The translations under genes were made by a program, and so were the position numbers. Shown in pieces: positions 1 to 11,098 of a stretch of 64,000 nucleotides of DNA. The stretch is from Diadophis punctatus similis. Taxonomy: Eukaryota > Chordata > Lepidosauria > Squamata > Dipsadidae. Under the pieces are notes generated by a model. The model had not been told where the DNA came from, did no database searches, and saw only the letters and a list, made by a program, of their open reading frames with translations. Location: NCBI GenBank assembly GCA_023053685.1, contig JALIGW010000014.1, positions 16,512,590-16,576,589 on the forward strand, in the 5' to 3' direction. Numbering within the stretch: the first letter of the stretch is position 1; the number at the start of each line of letters is the position of its first letter.

Positions 1-487
1 TTGTTTCAGATTGTTTCTCTTCAACTTTCAACTTGCCTTCCCTTCTCATCCTATTGTTGCGGGCAGAAAATCAGGGACCAGGATAAGAGGTCAAAGGCCC
101 TGTGAGTTTATTGCATGTGACCTTTACACAGGAATTTGATCTACTGACAGTCAAGGCAAATTGGCAAAGACTCAATGGATTTTAAGTGGTGTGTGGACTC
201 AGGTTTCTTCCTGGGATGTAGTGATTCCAAGCTGATGATGCAATTGACATCTCCTCCCTCAGGCTCAGCCTGGTCATCTCCTACACTTCTCTCCCATCAG
301 CCTCATTTCTCTCTTTGGATGCAAAAGCAGGAGAGTGGGTTTATTTGTAGGAGGGACATAAAGGAACAGAGAGAGGAGAATTCTGACCTGTTTTGGAGTT
401 GCCAAGTTCTGCAGAAGACATCTGTAAACCGAGGAGGGGGAAGGTATAAGAATGTTTTGTATAGTCTAAGTCCAGGAAAACCCATTC
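1..487. other. Unassigned single-copy-looking DNA
   Basis: I see no recognisable repeat or exon here. An open frame of 124 codons on the plus strand runs through this stretch into the neighbouring SINE, has no recognisable motif, and is most simply a chance frame. Confidence 0.5.
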
Positions 488-733
488 ACTATTTATTTGT
501 TTATTTGTATCCCACCTTTATTATTTTTAGAAATAACTCAAGGCAATGAACACATCCAACACACATTCCTCCTGCTCTTTTCCTCACAACAAAAACCTTG
601 TGAAGTGAGTTGAACAGAGAGAGAGGAACCGGCCCAAGGTCACCCAGCTGACTTTCATGGCTCAAGCAGGACTTGAACTCAGGGTCTCCTGCTTTCTAGC
701 CTGCTGCCTTAACCACTAGACCAAACTGGCCTT
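488..733 (-). mobile_element. CORE-SINE (MIR-like), antisense
   Basis: Read on the minus strand, the head at about 732 has a tRNA-type A box (TGGTCTAGTGG) and, about 40 bases on, a B box (GTTCAAGTCC). A CORE-like stretch follows (GGGTGACCTTGGGCC). The pattern is that of tRNA-derived CORE-SINEs widespread in amniotes. The tail runs into T-rich DNA near 490. It is a non-coding retroposon dependent on a partner LINE, and this copy is diverged. Confidence 0.75.
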
Positions 734-881
734 ATCAAAATGGAGAAGGTGTAAGAATATTGTCTCCATTTTGTCTTTGCTGTTTGTCTGCTTGTGTAAC
801 CTGAAATATTTAGATGTACAACAGTTTTTTTAAATGACCTCTATGAATTGCCTCAAAAGCAGACTCTTTAAAATACAGCTA

Positions 882-1509
882 CTGTATTTTTTGGAGTATA
901 AGACGCACCTTTTTCCTCCCTAAAAGTGGCTGAAAATTTGGGTGCGTCTTATACTTCGAATGTAGCTTTTTTTCCAGCCCTAACTAGGTGCTAACAGATC
1001 TTCCCAGCTCTTACCTTGCAGGCTTTTTCATTGTTACTCTCTCCAAAGAATGTTTTTCCAGCCCTAAGTCTTTGCAGGTTTTTTTTTTCATTGCTCTACT
1101 TGCTCCAAAGAAGTTGTTTTCTAGCCCTGACCAGGTGCTAACGATCTTCCCAGCTCTTACTGGCTTGCAGGCTCTTTCATTGTTACTCTCTCAGAAGAAT
1201 GTTTTTTTAAGTCCTAACCAGGAGATAAAATAATGTGCTGAAGCTGCTCCCAATAAGTTTTTTTCTAGCCCTAACAAGGTGCTAACGATCTTCCCAGCTC
1301 TTACTGGCTTGCATGCTCTTTCATTGTTACTCTCAGAAGAAGGTTTTTTTAAGTCCTAACCAGGGGATAAAATAATGTGCTGAAGCTGACCAGACTAAGG
1401 ATGCTAGCCAGATGAATACCTGGTAGGCAGATTGTTTTCCCCTATTTTCCTCCCCAAAAACTAAGGTGCGTCTTATACTCCGGTGCGTCTTATACTCAGA
1501 AAAATACGG
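882..1509. mobile_element. TA-flanked TIR DNA element (GTATAAGACGC family), copy 1
   Basis: The ends are inverted copies of a TTTGGAGTATAAGACGCACC-like sequence, and the unit is flanked by TA on both sides (880-881 and 1510-1511). The interior holds about three imperfect direct repeats of roughly 145 bases (TTCCCAGCTCTTAC followed by a T-rich part, near 1002, 1148 and 1291). There is no transposase frame, so it is non-autonomous. The TA flanks suggest a Tc1/mariner-type target, but the superfamily is not proven. Copies 2 and 3 lie at 2818 and 36307. Confidence 0.7.
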
Positions 1510-1511
1510 TA

Positions 1512-2510
1512 TATCATTTGAATGTTTTCAAGTGAATCTTTGCTTTTTTTTAAAAAAGGCATTATTTTAATAAGCAGTATTATCAGAAAAAAACCCCATA
1601 ACAATCCAAAGTGCATATCACTTCTGCAGCTAATACAATTTGCAAGCCAGGATGAATGCCAACAATTGAGCAAGTTGAGTGGGCAGGGAATAAATCCAAT
1701 GTTTGTTGATTCCCTGCTCCCTTTTAGCCAAGCTTACCATCTCTTTCAGCCTTTATAAACAGAGGCCACTTCAGAAGGCAAGATAGGACCTTCTGTATTC
1801 TGATATCCAAACCCTGGATTATAAAAAAAAAACACGTAACTGATCACAAGCTAATTATAATCCGTGTGACATTGCTGCTTAAAAAGACCAGTGCGATATT
1901 TGGCTGCAGCAACAAAAAGTCAAATTTCCAAATCACAGGAAGTAATTGTTCCACTTTCTTTTATGTTGGCCCAACCCTGCCTCAAGTACAAGATCCACTT
2001 CTGGGCTCCATACTTTAAGAAAACAGACCAAGATTAAATATAGGGAAGGATAATCAGGGGACTGGAAACTCTTAAGGGATGCAATCATAGAATGGAAAAT
2101 GTTTAGCCTTGAGAGCAGAAAGCAGGTTCTAACAGAATGTTCAAAACAAAACTACAGTGTAAAAGCAGATGGACGGTGCAACCAAACACCAAGAGAGGAA
2201 GCTCCCCTTTGGAGCAGAGGCTGGACGTTCATCTATCTGGAATGCTTTTAATCTGCCTTCCTGCATTGAATGTGGATTGGACTCAAAGGCCTAAAGGGAA
2301 TCACTGCCTAAAATAATGACTGCCTCTCCAAACAGATGGAGGAGCAGGAACAGGTTGATAGGAAACCTTTGAAATTAGCCTCTTTGTGTGATTTTCCAGA
2401 GACACAATTACTCATCTGGATAAACCAACAATCTTTTATCCTTTTGAAGGCATCCAAAAGTCAAAGGTTAGAAGTGCTCAACTTGAGCCTCAGAAGTCAA
2501 CAAATGGTTC

Positions 2511-2514
<4 letters not shown>
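1512..2514. other. Mostly unassigned DNA, possible decayed CR1
   Basis: No clear feature is seen. About 1975-2170 weakly resembles the part of CR1 that encodes the C-terminal region (TTTAGCCTTGAGAGCAGAAA), but it is too decayed to call firmly. Confidence 0.35.

Positions 2515-2560
<46 letters not shown>
2515..2560. repeat. (TG)23 microsatellite
   Basis: An uninterrupted TG dinucleotide run of 46 bases, followed by a short ATATATA stretch. Confidence 0.98.
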
Positions 2561-2561
<1 letters not shown>

Positions 2562-2817
2562 TATATATGACCATTCTGGCTAAATAAATAGCCATATAAT
2601 CTTTCTGGTAAGCATAAGTGAAGAAGAAAGAAGAACTTTGTCAAACTTCTCTTCTAACAACATGAATCAGACACAATAAATTCCCAGAACAAGGTCTTTC
2701 AGATTTCTGATTAATAGCATTTCTCTGTTAAAGAGAAAGAGTTAAAGTTAAAGTTAAAGAGTCAAATTAAATTCCATCCCATCCTCTACCTTTAAATGAG
2801 ATGCTTGAAGAGAGGTG

Positions 2818-3808
2818 CCGTATTTTTTGGAGTATAAGAGACACCTTAGTTTTGGGGGAGGAAAACAAGGAAAAAAGGCCTCTGCCTCCAAGCAATTTGC
2901 CAAACAGCAAACAGCACAGATGATCTACACTGTTTGCTGTGTATTTCTGTGCATGTGTGCCTGACCCATAGAAATAGCAAAGAATTGGAGAAATGTACAT
3001 TATGCCAGAAAGTTTTCTTAAATGTAGTCACACTAATGCCTCCCAATTATTTAAATAGATCTACTCCAAGGTAAGTCAGGATTTAACTCTAATACTAAAC
3101 GGGACACTATTACATTTCAGACTATACTTGTACAGAGCTGTTAAAATTAATTAAAATTTCTGGAAGTATACATTATTCTCTATTATTTAAAAGAAGATAC
3201 AACAGCACTGGGCCTCTTCAGAGCAAGCATTTATTTTAAAAAGCTTCTTTATTTTGTTAAGTTGTCTAGATTTACAGGGGTCTCCAACCTTGGCAACTTT
3301 AAGACTTGTGGACTTCAACTCCCAGAATTCCACAGCCAGCAAAGCTAACAAAGCTGGCTGTGGAATTCTGGGAGTTGAAGTCCACAAGTCTTAAAATTGC
3401 CAAGGTTGGAGACCCCTGGCTCTAGAACAATAATAAAGCAGTCTTTAAAAAATAAGTCTAATAATTTGAACATTCTACAGACATTTATAGTTATTCACTT
3501 ACCCTCTTGCATCCAGTTCAGCAGAAAATAAAAATCTGCCTGTCTCTCCCAGCTATTTGCCTCTTTGCAGTTTCAGTTTCATTTTAGCACGTGGCAAATC
3601 AGCTGCGAATCGGGAAGCTGTTAAGGACTTGCTTGTCTTAACAGGCTCTTCGCTGTTTGCTGCAAACAGGTAAATTGCTGGAAGACAGAGGCCAAAGGGT
3701 GGGGGGTGGCTGGGTGGGTGGGGCTACATTTGGTGTATAAGACACACCCAAGTTTTCACCCTCTTTTGGGGGGTAAAAAGGTGCATCTTATACTCCGAAA
3801 AATACAGG
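2818..3808. mobile_element. TIR DNA element (GTATAAGACGC family), copy 2
   Basis: The left end begins CCGTATTTTTTGGAGTATAA and the right end is its inverted counterpart, followed by TA at 3809-3810; the left flank is TG rather than TA. The element carries a later hAT-type MITE insertion at 3275-3418. There is no protein-coding content; small open frames inside are not conserved with the other copies. Confidence 0.7.
3275..3418. mobile_element. Short palindromic hAT-type MITE (CAGGGGTCTCC)
   Basis: About 144 bases form an almost perfect inverted repeat, beginning CAGGGGTCTCCAACCTTGG and ending with the reverse complement. It sits inside the element at 2818-3808. The flanks both hold TCTAGA-like sequence, but an exact 8-bp duplication could not be aligned. 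Relatives with clean duplications lie at 7598, 31074 and 43102. Confidence 0.85.
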
Positions 3809-4454
3809 TAATTTAAGACCACCTGGTTTCTCTCCTTGAACTTTTTTCAGGGTAAAGGGAGCAGTGGTGGGATTTAATTAATTCCACCACCAGTTTGCAG
3901 AAAATGTGAGTGTGTGCATGCGCGCATGGCTTCTGTGCAAGTGTGCACACACAGCTTCTGCACACGGCTTCTGCTCATGTGCAGCTTAAGCGGCGAGGCT
4001 CAACTGAACAGCCTTTCGGGGCCTGCTCCCCTCCATCTCTGCTCTCTGGGACAGCAGCTGCTTCTCTACAGAAAGTGCTGCAGCTGAGAGAAACAGCATT
4101 CAACATGGCTGCTTCTTCTCTGTGTCATAGCGCTTTCCAGATGGGATTTAGAGGAAAGCAGCGGCTCACAGCTGCTATATTGCACAAGACACTCTCCCAG
4201 CAAGAGCAGCAGCAGAGAGAAGCAGCTGCCAACCCAGAGAGCACATGGAACATCTCCGTGAGAGACCAAAGCTTGGCAAGGGATGGAAGAAGTGGCTGCA
4301 AGATCTCCACTGCAGCGCTTTCCGGATGGCACTTCTTACAAGTAAGAAGAACCATCTGGTCCATTCCAAAATCGCTTCTGCCCTCCTGTGCCCATGCCCC
4401 CCCCCGCGGCTTCAGTTGGGGGGGCATAGTTTGAGGCCAGAGGGGGGTGGCGGC

Positions 4455-4680
4455 ATGTGGCCGGAGGTCCAGGGTAAGGCCGGAACGGGGGAATGGTGTG
4501 TTCCTCGACCCGGCTGAGGCAAACAGTGAGCGGGCGGAGGCTCTGGGGCAAGGCTGAAGCCAGGGAATGGCGCATTCCCTGACCTGGCCAAGGTGAAAGG
4601 CAAGCAGGCGGAGGCTCCGGGGGAAGGCTGGAATTGGGGAATGGTTCGTCCCTGGGCCCTGACCCGAGGCGAAGGGTGGC
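4455..4680 (+). repeat. Degenerate minisatellite, about 75-78-bp unit
   Basis: Roughly three imperfect tandem copies of a unit containing GGCGGAGGCTC, GGGGAATGG and CCTGACC blocks. It lies inside the MITE at 3862-5686, so the repeat probably formed within the transposon. Confidence 0.6.
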
Positions 4681-4890
4681 ATGCTTACCTTTGGTGAGCA
4701 GAGTGCGCGAGGTGCGGAGGCAAGGCAGGGAGATTAGCTGGGCCATGTGGCGAAGGCAAGATATATAGGGTGGGGTGGGGTGCAGTGGGCCAGGGTGAGA
4801 TGGGCGGGTGGGATGAGTGGGCAGGTGTGGTGAGCAGCGAGTGGGTGAGTGGGTGGGTGGGTGCGTGGCCAGCCAGAGGTGGTATTTGTC

Positions 4891-5620
4891 TAAGGTGACC
4901 AGACGTCCCGATTTTGGCGGGACAGACCTGCTTTTTAATCATTTGTCCCGCGTCCCGCCCGCCCTCTTAAAAAGTCCCGATTTTTTAAAACAATGCCCGA
5001 CTAGGCTCCTCCTCCTCCTCCGCCCGGGCCCTTCCCGGCTGCCCGAGCTCCATCCCTGCCTCGGCGGCACACTCGGGGAGGAACAGCCGGCTCGTGGTCT
5101 CCCATCCCGCTGCTCACCTTTTCCACCAGCCATTCCAACAGCCAGGTGTAATTCAGCATCAGGGCTACTAAAGGGCGACTTGCGCGCCGCCTCCGCGGTC
5201 CAGGCTGCCGGCAAAGGGGGAGACGAGCGGTCTACAAGCAGAGGTGGGATCCTACCTCTGATTGCCGGTGCGGTTAATTGCTGACTTCGCGGCATCCATG
5301 TGGGCGGGGAAAGCGCCCGGGAAAGGCTCCCGCTCCGCGAACGGGAGCAGGCTCGAACAGAATCTTCGGCTCTGCCGCGAAGTCAGCAATTAACCGCACC
5401 GGCAATCAGAGGTAGGATCCCACCTCTGGGGAGGCGGGAGGCGAGGAAAGGCCTCCCGCCTCCCCCCCCCACCTGGACACCGACATTAGCTGTCTTTTGC
5501 CCTCTGCGCATGCGCAGCGTTCTGCGCATGTGCAGAGGGCAAAACTCAAATTGCGTCGTCCAGGCGGCCCCGCCCCCCCGTCGGTGTCCCGCTTAAGAAA
5601 AAAAATATCTGGTCACTTTA
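4891..5620. mobile_element. hAT-type MITE (TAAGGTGACCAGACG family), nested
   Basis: The termini are TAAGGTGACCAGACGTCCCG and its inverted counterpart ending GGTCACTTTA. The octamer TATTTGTC flanks both sides exactly (4883-4890 and 5621-5628), as expected for hAT transposition. The interior contains two hairpins: a near-perfect inverted repeat with 55-bp arms at 5239-5428 and a GC-rich palindrome near 5493-5550 with core TTTTGCCCTCTGCGCATGC. No transposase is encoded. A sister copy lies at 40575-41144. Confidence 0.88.
5239..5428. repeat. Long inverted repeat inside the MITE
   Basis: Arms at 5239-5294 and 5373-5428 are almost perfect reverse complements, beginning CAGAGGTGGGATCC and ending in the matching CCACCTCTG. 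The ends look like those of the CAGAGGTGGGTTCC MITE family, so this may be a third transposon layer, but no target duplication is visible around it. Confidence 0.75.
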
Positions 5621-5817
5621 TATTTGTCGGTTCTCCAAACTACAGGTTCGTCCAAACTGGTCCAAACTGGCTGAATCCCACCTCTGAAAGGGAAGCTTGT
5701 GTCACCTCAGAAGACTGGGTAGTTGCATCTGTGGATTGTTTGGGAAGCAGCTGCTTAGCAATGTGCAAACCAGGCATGTGCATTTCAATTTCAATTTCAG
5801 TTCAATTTTTAATTCAT

Positions 5818-5966
5818 AATAAGAGCTTGAAGGAACCTCGGAGGTCTTCTAGTCCAACCCCCTGCTCAAGCAGGACCCTATCCCATTCCAGACAAGTGGC
5901 TGTCCAGTCTCTTCTTAAAAGCCTTCAGGATTCCTTCCCGGGTGGAGGGCATGTTGCAAAAGGATG
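5818..5966 (-). mobile_element. CR1 LINE 3' end, antisense
   Basis: On the minus strand this is a 5'-truncated CR1 3' terminus. The plus strand reads AGGTCTTCTAGTCCAACCCC, then CTGCTCAAGCAGGA and CTGTCCAGTCTCTTCTT. It carries only the last codons and 3' UTR of the LINE. Confidence 0.85.
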
Positions 5967-6044
5967 ACAAAGAGCACCAGGCAGGAAGGCCTCAGACATG
6001 GGCAGCTTCGATCTTCTCCTGGATCAGACAATAGAGGCCTCAGC

Positions 6045-6434
6045 CAGGGGCGGGTTCCTAATTTTTTTACAACCACTCTGTGGGCGTAGCTTATTTTGTG
6101 GGTGTGGCTTGCCAGCCATGTGACCAGGTGGGCGTGGCTTCTTGGACTGCTGAAGGGAGGGGAATGGAGATAGCTCCTGCCGCCTGTTCTTTCAACGTCT
6201 CACACGCTCCCTCAGCCATCCTCCCCTGCTTGGACTCACTGTGGGGTAGGAAGGCAGTGCATGCACAGTGCCAGAAGCTCGGCTTCTGGGCATGCACAGA
6301 AATTTTTTTTAAAAAAATTTTTTTTTAATGGCGGCGCCCAGGCACCGGCAACCGACCGCACCGTTACTGTGACATCACCAGTGGGCCGCTACTGGTGCTA
6401 TAGATTGGACCGCACCGGTAGGAACCCACCACTG
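6045..6434. mobile_element. hAT-type MITE (CAGGGGCGGGTTCCTA family)
   Basis: The element begins CAGGGGCGGGTTCCTA and ends AGGAACCCACCACTG, with the octamer GCCTCAGC on both sides (6037-6044 and 6435-6442). It contains a run of A and T near 6300-6330. It is non-autonomous and closely related to elements at 37518 and 56097. Confidence 0.9.
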
Positions 6435-6651
6435 GCCTCAGCCCATGCCAACCCTGCTTCTTCCATTCCAGGAGGCAGCGCAGGAAAGCCCAGCAATAGA
6501 GAGCCCCTCAGGGTGTCCCTCCGCTCCATTCTGTCCCTTGGGGAAGCCAGGGCCTCTGGGTGAAGGCACCGGGGGGGGGGGGAGGACTGAGTAGGGCTAC
6601 CCAAATCACCCTCCCATCCTGTGCGGGCCTTCCCCCGCCAGGAGCTACATT

Positions 6652-6682
<31 letters not shown>

Positions 6683-7589
6683 CACGCACACCCTTCCACC
6701 CCACCCCTCACTGCCACATCTCACTCCTTTGGCTGTCCCTGTCTGGGCCATGTGTGGGCAGTTGGAAGTTAGAAAATAAAATGTAAATTAGAGCCCTGCA
6801 GGGGGCAGGAGAAGAAGCCGAGCATGCTCCTTTGGTCAACAGAGGCGAGGCTCTGCACTCCCTCCTCCTTCCACATGTGGGCACCACCAGCAGAATTAAG
6901 TTTAGCATGTTGGTTCAGTCCTCCACAGCTGCCCTAGGTTCTCTTGTGGCCCCATGGGAAAATTGATTGCCCACCCCGGTGCAAACAATTCTCACACTGC
7001 CTCCTCATACAACCCTCCTTTCTTCTTTCTTGCACTGAGGGAGGCTGGCTTATATCCCTCCCTCCTGCTCAAAGCCATGGGCTGATCAAGAGGTCTCCCC
7101 TTTCTCTCTCCTGTACCACAGAGTTGGTGGGAAGGAGCATTCACCTCTTCCCTGAGGAAAAAAAAATCTCCAGTGGCAAGGAAGAAGTTAAAAGGTCCCA
7201 AATCCTGGTCAAGTATTTATGGACATGGCAGGGAGTGCACAAAACTTCCACGTTGGTTGCAGAGTTGAGGAAGAATTTGCACGCGTCTCTGAGGTTGGAG
7301 AGGAGATTGTCAATCACCTGCTGATGAAAAAGACGATTCAGCTCAGGGACTGCTATTTAGAGTCAGGATGCAAATCATGCTTGCCAGCTAAAAAGGGCAT
7401 CCAGGGCAGATTAGCACAACTCCTGGTTAGGAAAGGAGATGTTTCCTAGTAGGCAAAGCCATGAGCTCTGGGTTGCAAGAGCATCCTTCAAGCCCATTTT
7501 ATTTCCTGAGATGCCCTGCCACAAGTTCTTCCTGCTTCTTGCTGGACCCTTGGCTTGGATTTTGGACTAGCTATTGTGAAATTATCTGG
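6435..7589. other. Unassigned DNA with a CA microsatellite
   Basis: No gene or named repeat is recognised. A poly(G) run lies near 6571-6583 and an (AC)n tract, with a few CG interruptions, at about 6651-6690. Frames of 60-126 codons lack conserved motifs. Confidence 0.45.
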
Positions 7590-7597
7590 CTCTAGGT

Positions 7598-7735
7598 CAG
7601 TGTTTCCCAACCGTGGCAACTTGAAGATGTCTGGACTTCAACTCCCAGAATTCCCCAGCCAGTGAATTCGCTGGGTGGGGAATTCTGGGAGTTGAAGTCC
7701 AGACATCTTCAAGTTGCCAAGGTTGGGAAACACTG
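7598..7735. mobile_element. Short palindromic hAT-type MITE (CAGTGTTTCCC)
   Basis: This 138-bp near-perfect palindrome starts CAGTGTTTCCCAACC and ends in the reverse complement. The octamer CTCTAGGT is present on both sides (7590-7597 and 7736-7743), matching the usual hAT target preference for TCTAG-like sites. No coding capacity. Confidence 0.95.
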
Positions 7736-7743
7736 CTCTAGGT

Positions 7744-8965
7744 CATGAAACATCTGCAAACAACCAACCAAGCTCAGAAACACCACAGCATTTCTTCTCT
7801 TCATGTTGCCATTAGACCCTGGGTGATATGCTAAGGACAAAGGATATTTAACAGCCAAAAGAGATCTTCCTGAAAGAGGCCTTGTGATCTGAGACCAAAT
7901 GTTTAGACATGCCTCTTGGCTGGAAAATGTGAGTAAACAAGCAATCTTTCGTTCAGTGGAGAGGTCTCTGCAGGAGATGAGGTGAGCCTCTTTGCCACTT
8001 TCAAAAACAGTCCTACGTCCAAGATAATACTGAGACCCATAGCAGGTCAGTAAATTTTTTTTGCAAAACTGCTTCCCCCCCCCCCGGATTAAATATATGT
8101 CTGTATTGCTTTTAGCTGATAAGGGAGATTTGTCAAGTTGCATGGGCTCATCTTCTGGAGGTGAGGAGGAAGACGGAGAATGCAAAAAGACTGTGAAGTT
8201 TCCTCTCTTTCCCATCACTCAATTATTGCAATTCTTCCAGTTTTCTTGCCACAGCTATGCAGGATTAGCCTCTCCATCCTTCAGCCCAGCAAGTAGGCCT
8301 TCTTCAAATTAGTCAAGGAAAGCCAGTTTAGTCTTGACGGGATAGGAATTTATTCCTACGGAGGTGATATAGATCTTGTTCCCTTGAAGTCATCCTTACA
8401 TAGAAAATGAAACCGAGATTTAATTCTAAGTAACAAAATATTTATTTCAATATAAAAGTAACAAAACATAAATCTTAATTAAGCTACATTGTCCCTGTCA
8501 AGAATTCACATCTGCCTCGGACAGAGGCTTGCAAGAGAAGAAAAAGAAGGAGGAGACAAACGCCTGGAATGCACTCATGCGCAGAAATACATATCACATG
8601 TCTGCTTGATTAGAAAAATACAGTAGATCTACAAATACATTAGAAAACTAAGAAATATAGCACAGAGGCTCAACTGGCAATATATTCAATATATACCGTG
8701 ACAAGTCTGTCCACATCTCTAAAGAAGAATTAGAAGTCAGCGACTTATGCCCACATTTGGGATGTACCTTGACTGAGAATATCCTAGTTAGCTCTCACCC
8801 TCCTGCCTTCAGAACATAATTAAGATGTTCCTCAGGTGCTGGACCTGGAGAAGAGGAGAGCCAACATTCGTGGATCTGGAATGGGATTGTTATAGTGCAT
8901 GATGGCATGAAAAGTTTGTATATGTGTATGTTTTGTTATTTCTTTATTTGTTGTTAGCCAGTTAG
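7744..8965. other. Unassigned DNA
   Basis: No recognisable repeat or exon over about 1.2 kb. A minus-strand frame at 7709-8218 (169 codons) overlaps the neighbouring MITE and shows no domain, so I do not call it a gene. Confidence 0.4.
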
Positions 8966-8969
8966 AATT

Positions 8970-9290
8970 CTTTGAGGAGGCATGGTGGCTCAGTGGCTTA
9001 ATGACTCCGGAGATAGTTTTTGCTCCAGTGATTCAAGTCCTAGCACTGCGTGGCAGGGTGAGCCTCCATCACTCACCTCAGATTTTTCCCAGCCAGGAGT
9101 TTGAAAGCATGGTATATATGAATAGATAAATAGGTACCACTTTGGTGGGAGACAAGCCAGCACTTCATGCGGACAGTTAGAATCCTGCTGGCGCTGGATT
9201 TTCTCGGATGCAATGCCCATTTGCAAGGTGACTTTGGTGGAGGGAGAAAGCCTCGGATGACACTGCAGGAAAGCCACTTGTCTTTCTTCC
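8970..9290 (+). mobile_element. tRNA-derived SINE
   Basis: An A box (TGGCTCAGTGG) at about 8985 is followed by a B box (GATTCAAGTCC) near 9030. A body containing AATAGATAAATAGGTACCAC follows, a block I associate with sauropsid tRNA SINEs. The 3' boundary is uncertain, and this copy is diverged. Confidence 0.6.
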
Positions 9291-9863
9291 TGGTGTGGAG
9301 TTAATTCGCTTTCATGTGGCCACCTTGGAGAGCATGCAAACAGGAACCAAACGGGGCTAGCAGCCTTAGGCAGCCAAACCGCTACTCTGCATTAGCATTG
9401 TAGTCTTCTGGCTTATATAACATCTCCATATGCTAAATAAAAATAAAACAAATATTTTATTCTTTTAAATAAAATGCAATGATAAATAAATCAAAGTGAG
9501 ATCTCAGTGTAAGCATAGAGTTGACATAACTTCAAATCATTCTTCTCTAGAATCTGAGCTGTCTACTCAGCAGCCCTGCAGAAAATGAACAGTTGCCATG
9601 GTCAAAGCTGAAGAACCGCTGGTGGCATCTGGAACTGGAAAGAGTTATTGCCAAGTCTGAATTAATACCGATTCTGCTTAGTAGTGTGAATTAATAAAAA
9701 GGTTAAAGATGTGATATCAAAACAAAATCTAACCAGTGTTCTACTCTCATGATTTCTATAGCTTTTATTATTTCTGGATTTTGGTTTTGCTTGTTAGAAT
9801 TTGGCATCTGGAAGTGGTTGTCTAGATAATAATACATCTCAAGTCCACTCCACCTCCCTCCCA
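9291..9863. other. Unassigned AT-rich DNA
   Basis: Nothing recognised apart from AT-rich stretches with AATAAA hexamers near 9433-9490. Such hexamers are expected by chance in DNA of this composition. Confidence 0.4.
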
Positions 9864-9868
9864 GCGCG

Positions 9869-9910
<42 letters not shown>
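9864..9910. repeat. Compound (GC)n(AC)n microsatellite
   Basis: Alternating GC pairs (9864-9877) pass directly into an AC run ending at 9910. Alternating purine-pyrimidine DNA of this kind can adopt Z-form. Confidence 0.95.
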
Positions 9911-9911
<1 letters not shown>

Positions 9912-10493
9912 TTTGTAGGAGCATTTTTTAAGTGACCCCAAAGGAGGAAATGTTACAGAATCGTTTGTTTTGTCACATTATTGCTGCAGGTGCTTAGTTG
10001 TTTCCACCAAGACATTTCCTGGCAGGGAGTGAGCTATCCTAGCAGCTGCTTTTCAAGGTGATGGGAAGGAAACATTCTAGGGCTAATTGAGAATGTATTT
10101 TTTGAATATTTATGAGAAAATATGCAGCGGAGCCATGGTAGAATTGTGGTAGAAACCTTGGGGATAAACCTGAAACCCACCGGGGCATCCCTGCTGATGC
10201 TTCCCTTTAGTAGAACTTTTCAAGTGGGTTGGCTCAGCCATTCAGAAAAGAATCCCGTGTCAGAAATGGCTTCTGGAGGATGGGAAAGGGGACAGGCACC
10301 TTTGTCTTCAAGTCAAGACACTTCGCTGACCCTCTGGAACGATTGTTCTTGAAGAATTTCATTCCACATATTGTATAAAATGGCCAGTAATTTTTTAGGG
10401 TGAAAAATGTTGTCTAAATTGTTGCTGTAAAATACTGTACCTTTTAAATCATGTAGATTTTCTCTTGTAATGGATAGATATCCCCAACTCATT
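9911..10493. other. Unassigned DNA
   Basis: No repeat family or exon recognised. A 76-codon plus-strand frame at 10122-10352 has no identifiable motif. Confidence 0.4.
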
Positions 10494-10735
10494 TTATTTT
10501 TTTATTTATTTCTGTCAAGTACGTGTTAGTAATATACATAGATAGAACATTGTTTATATACATAAGATGGGTGCTGATAAGAGGGAACATTAGGACAGGG
10601 ACGGTAGGCACGCTGGTGCACTTATGCACGCCCCTTACTGACCTCTTAGGAATCGGGTGAGGTCAGCAGTGGACAGTCTAAGGGTAAAGTTTTGGGGGTT
10701 TGGTGATGAAACCACAGAGTCAGGTAACTCATGTT
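10494..10735 (-). mobile_element. LINE 3' end (L2/CR1-like family A), antisense
   Basis: The minus strand matches the 3' ends at 40245-40500 and 47430-47930. It contains the CCCCAAAACTTT stretch, the TGCATAAGTGCACCA-like block and the CCTACCGTCCCTGTCC block, and ends in A-rich tail sequence. It preserves the end of the LINE reading frame plus 3' UTR only. Confidence 0.75.
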
Positions 10736-10780
10736 ATTCCCTCCTGATTGTCTCAAAGGTGCCTTTTTTTTTTCAAAAGG

Positions 10781-10992
10781 CAGTGATGTAGGCTAATTCT
10801 GCTGACTGCCAATTGCCCGCAGTTCAGCAGTTCGATTCTCACCAGCTCAAGGTTGACTCAGCCTTCCATCATTCTGAGGTCAGTAAAATGAGAAGCCAGA
10901 TTGTTGGGGGCAACATGTTGACTCTGTAAACCCCTTAGAGAGAGCTGTAAAGCACTGTGAAGCGATATATACGTGTAAGTGCTATTGCTATT
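10781..10992 (+). mobile_element. Snake-type tRNA-derived SINE, 5'-truncated
   Basis: The copy lacks the A-box head and begins in the CAGTGATGTAGGCTAATTCT region. It retains a B-box-like CAGTTCGATTCTCACC, the GGTTGACTCAGCCTTCCATC block and the AGCACTGTGAAGCGATATAT block, and ends with TGCTATTGCTATT. It is inserted in the left arm of the inverted-repeat element. Confidence 0.85.
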
Positions 10993-11098
10993 CTTTGTTT
11001 TTCCTTGAAGATGTTTCACTTGTCATCCAAGAAGTTTCTTCAGTTCAGAGAAGTAGTTCAGAGAACTGAAGAAGCTTCTTGGATGAGAAGCAAAACAA

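Larger units (their letters stand above)
3862..5686. mobile_element. Large hAT-type MITE (CAGTGGTGGGATT family) carrying a nested MITE
   Basis: The left end is CAGTGGTGGGATT and the right end is GAATCCCACCTCTG. The flanking octamers AAAGGGAG (3854-3861) and AAAGGGAA (5687-5694) match at 7 of 8 bases, as expected for an old hAT target duplication. The 1.8-kb span includes a separate 730-bp element at 4891-5620. The unit's own interior is GC-rich, with a minisatellite at 4455-4680 and G-rich GGGTG tracts near 4800-4862. Open frames of 60-185 codons occur on both strands but overlap each other and have no known domains. Confidence 0.7.

Noticed and set aside
3910..4434. 174-codon plus-strand frame
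   Set aside because: It lies within a MITE, overlaps a 185-codon frame on the other strand, and has no domain.
4900..5600. CpG-rich block that could be a promoter CpG island
   Set aside because: The GC-rich DNA lies wholly inside MITEs with target duplications and palindromic interiors; the same applies at 40660-40960 and 58400-58620.
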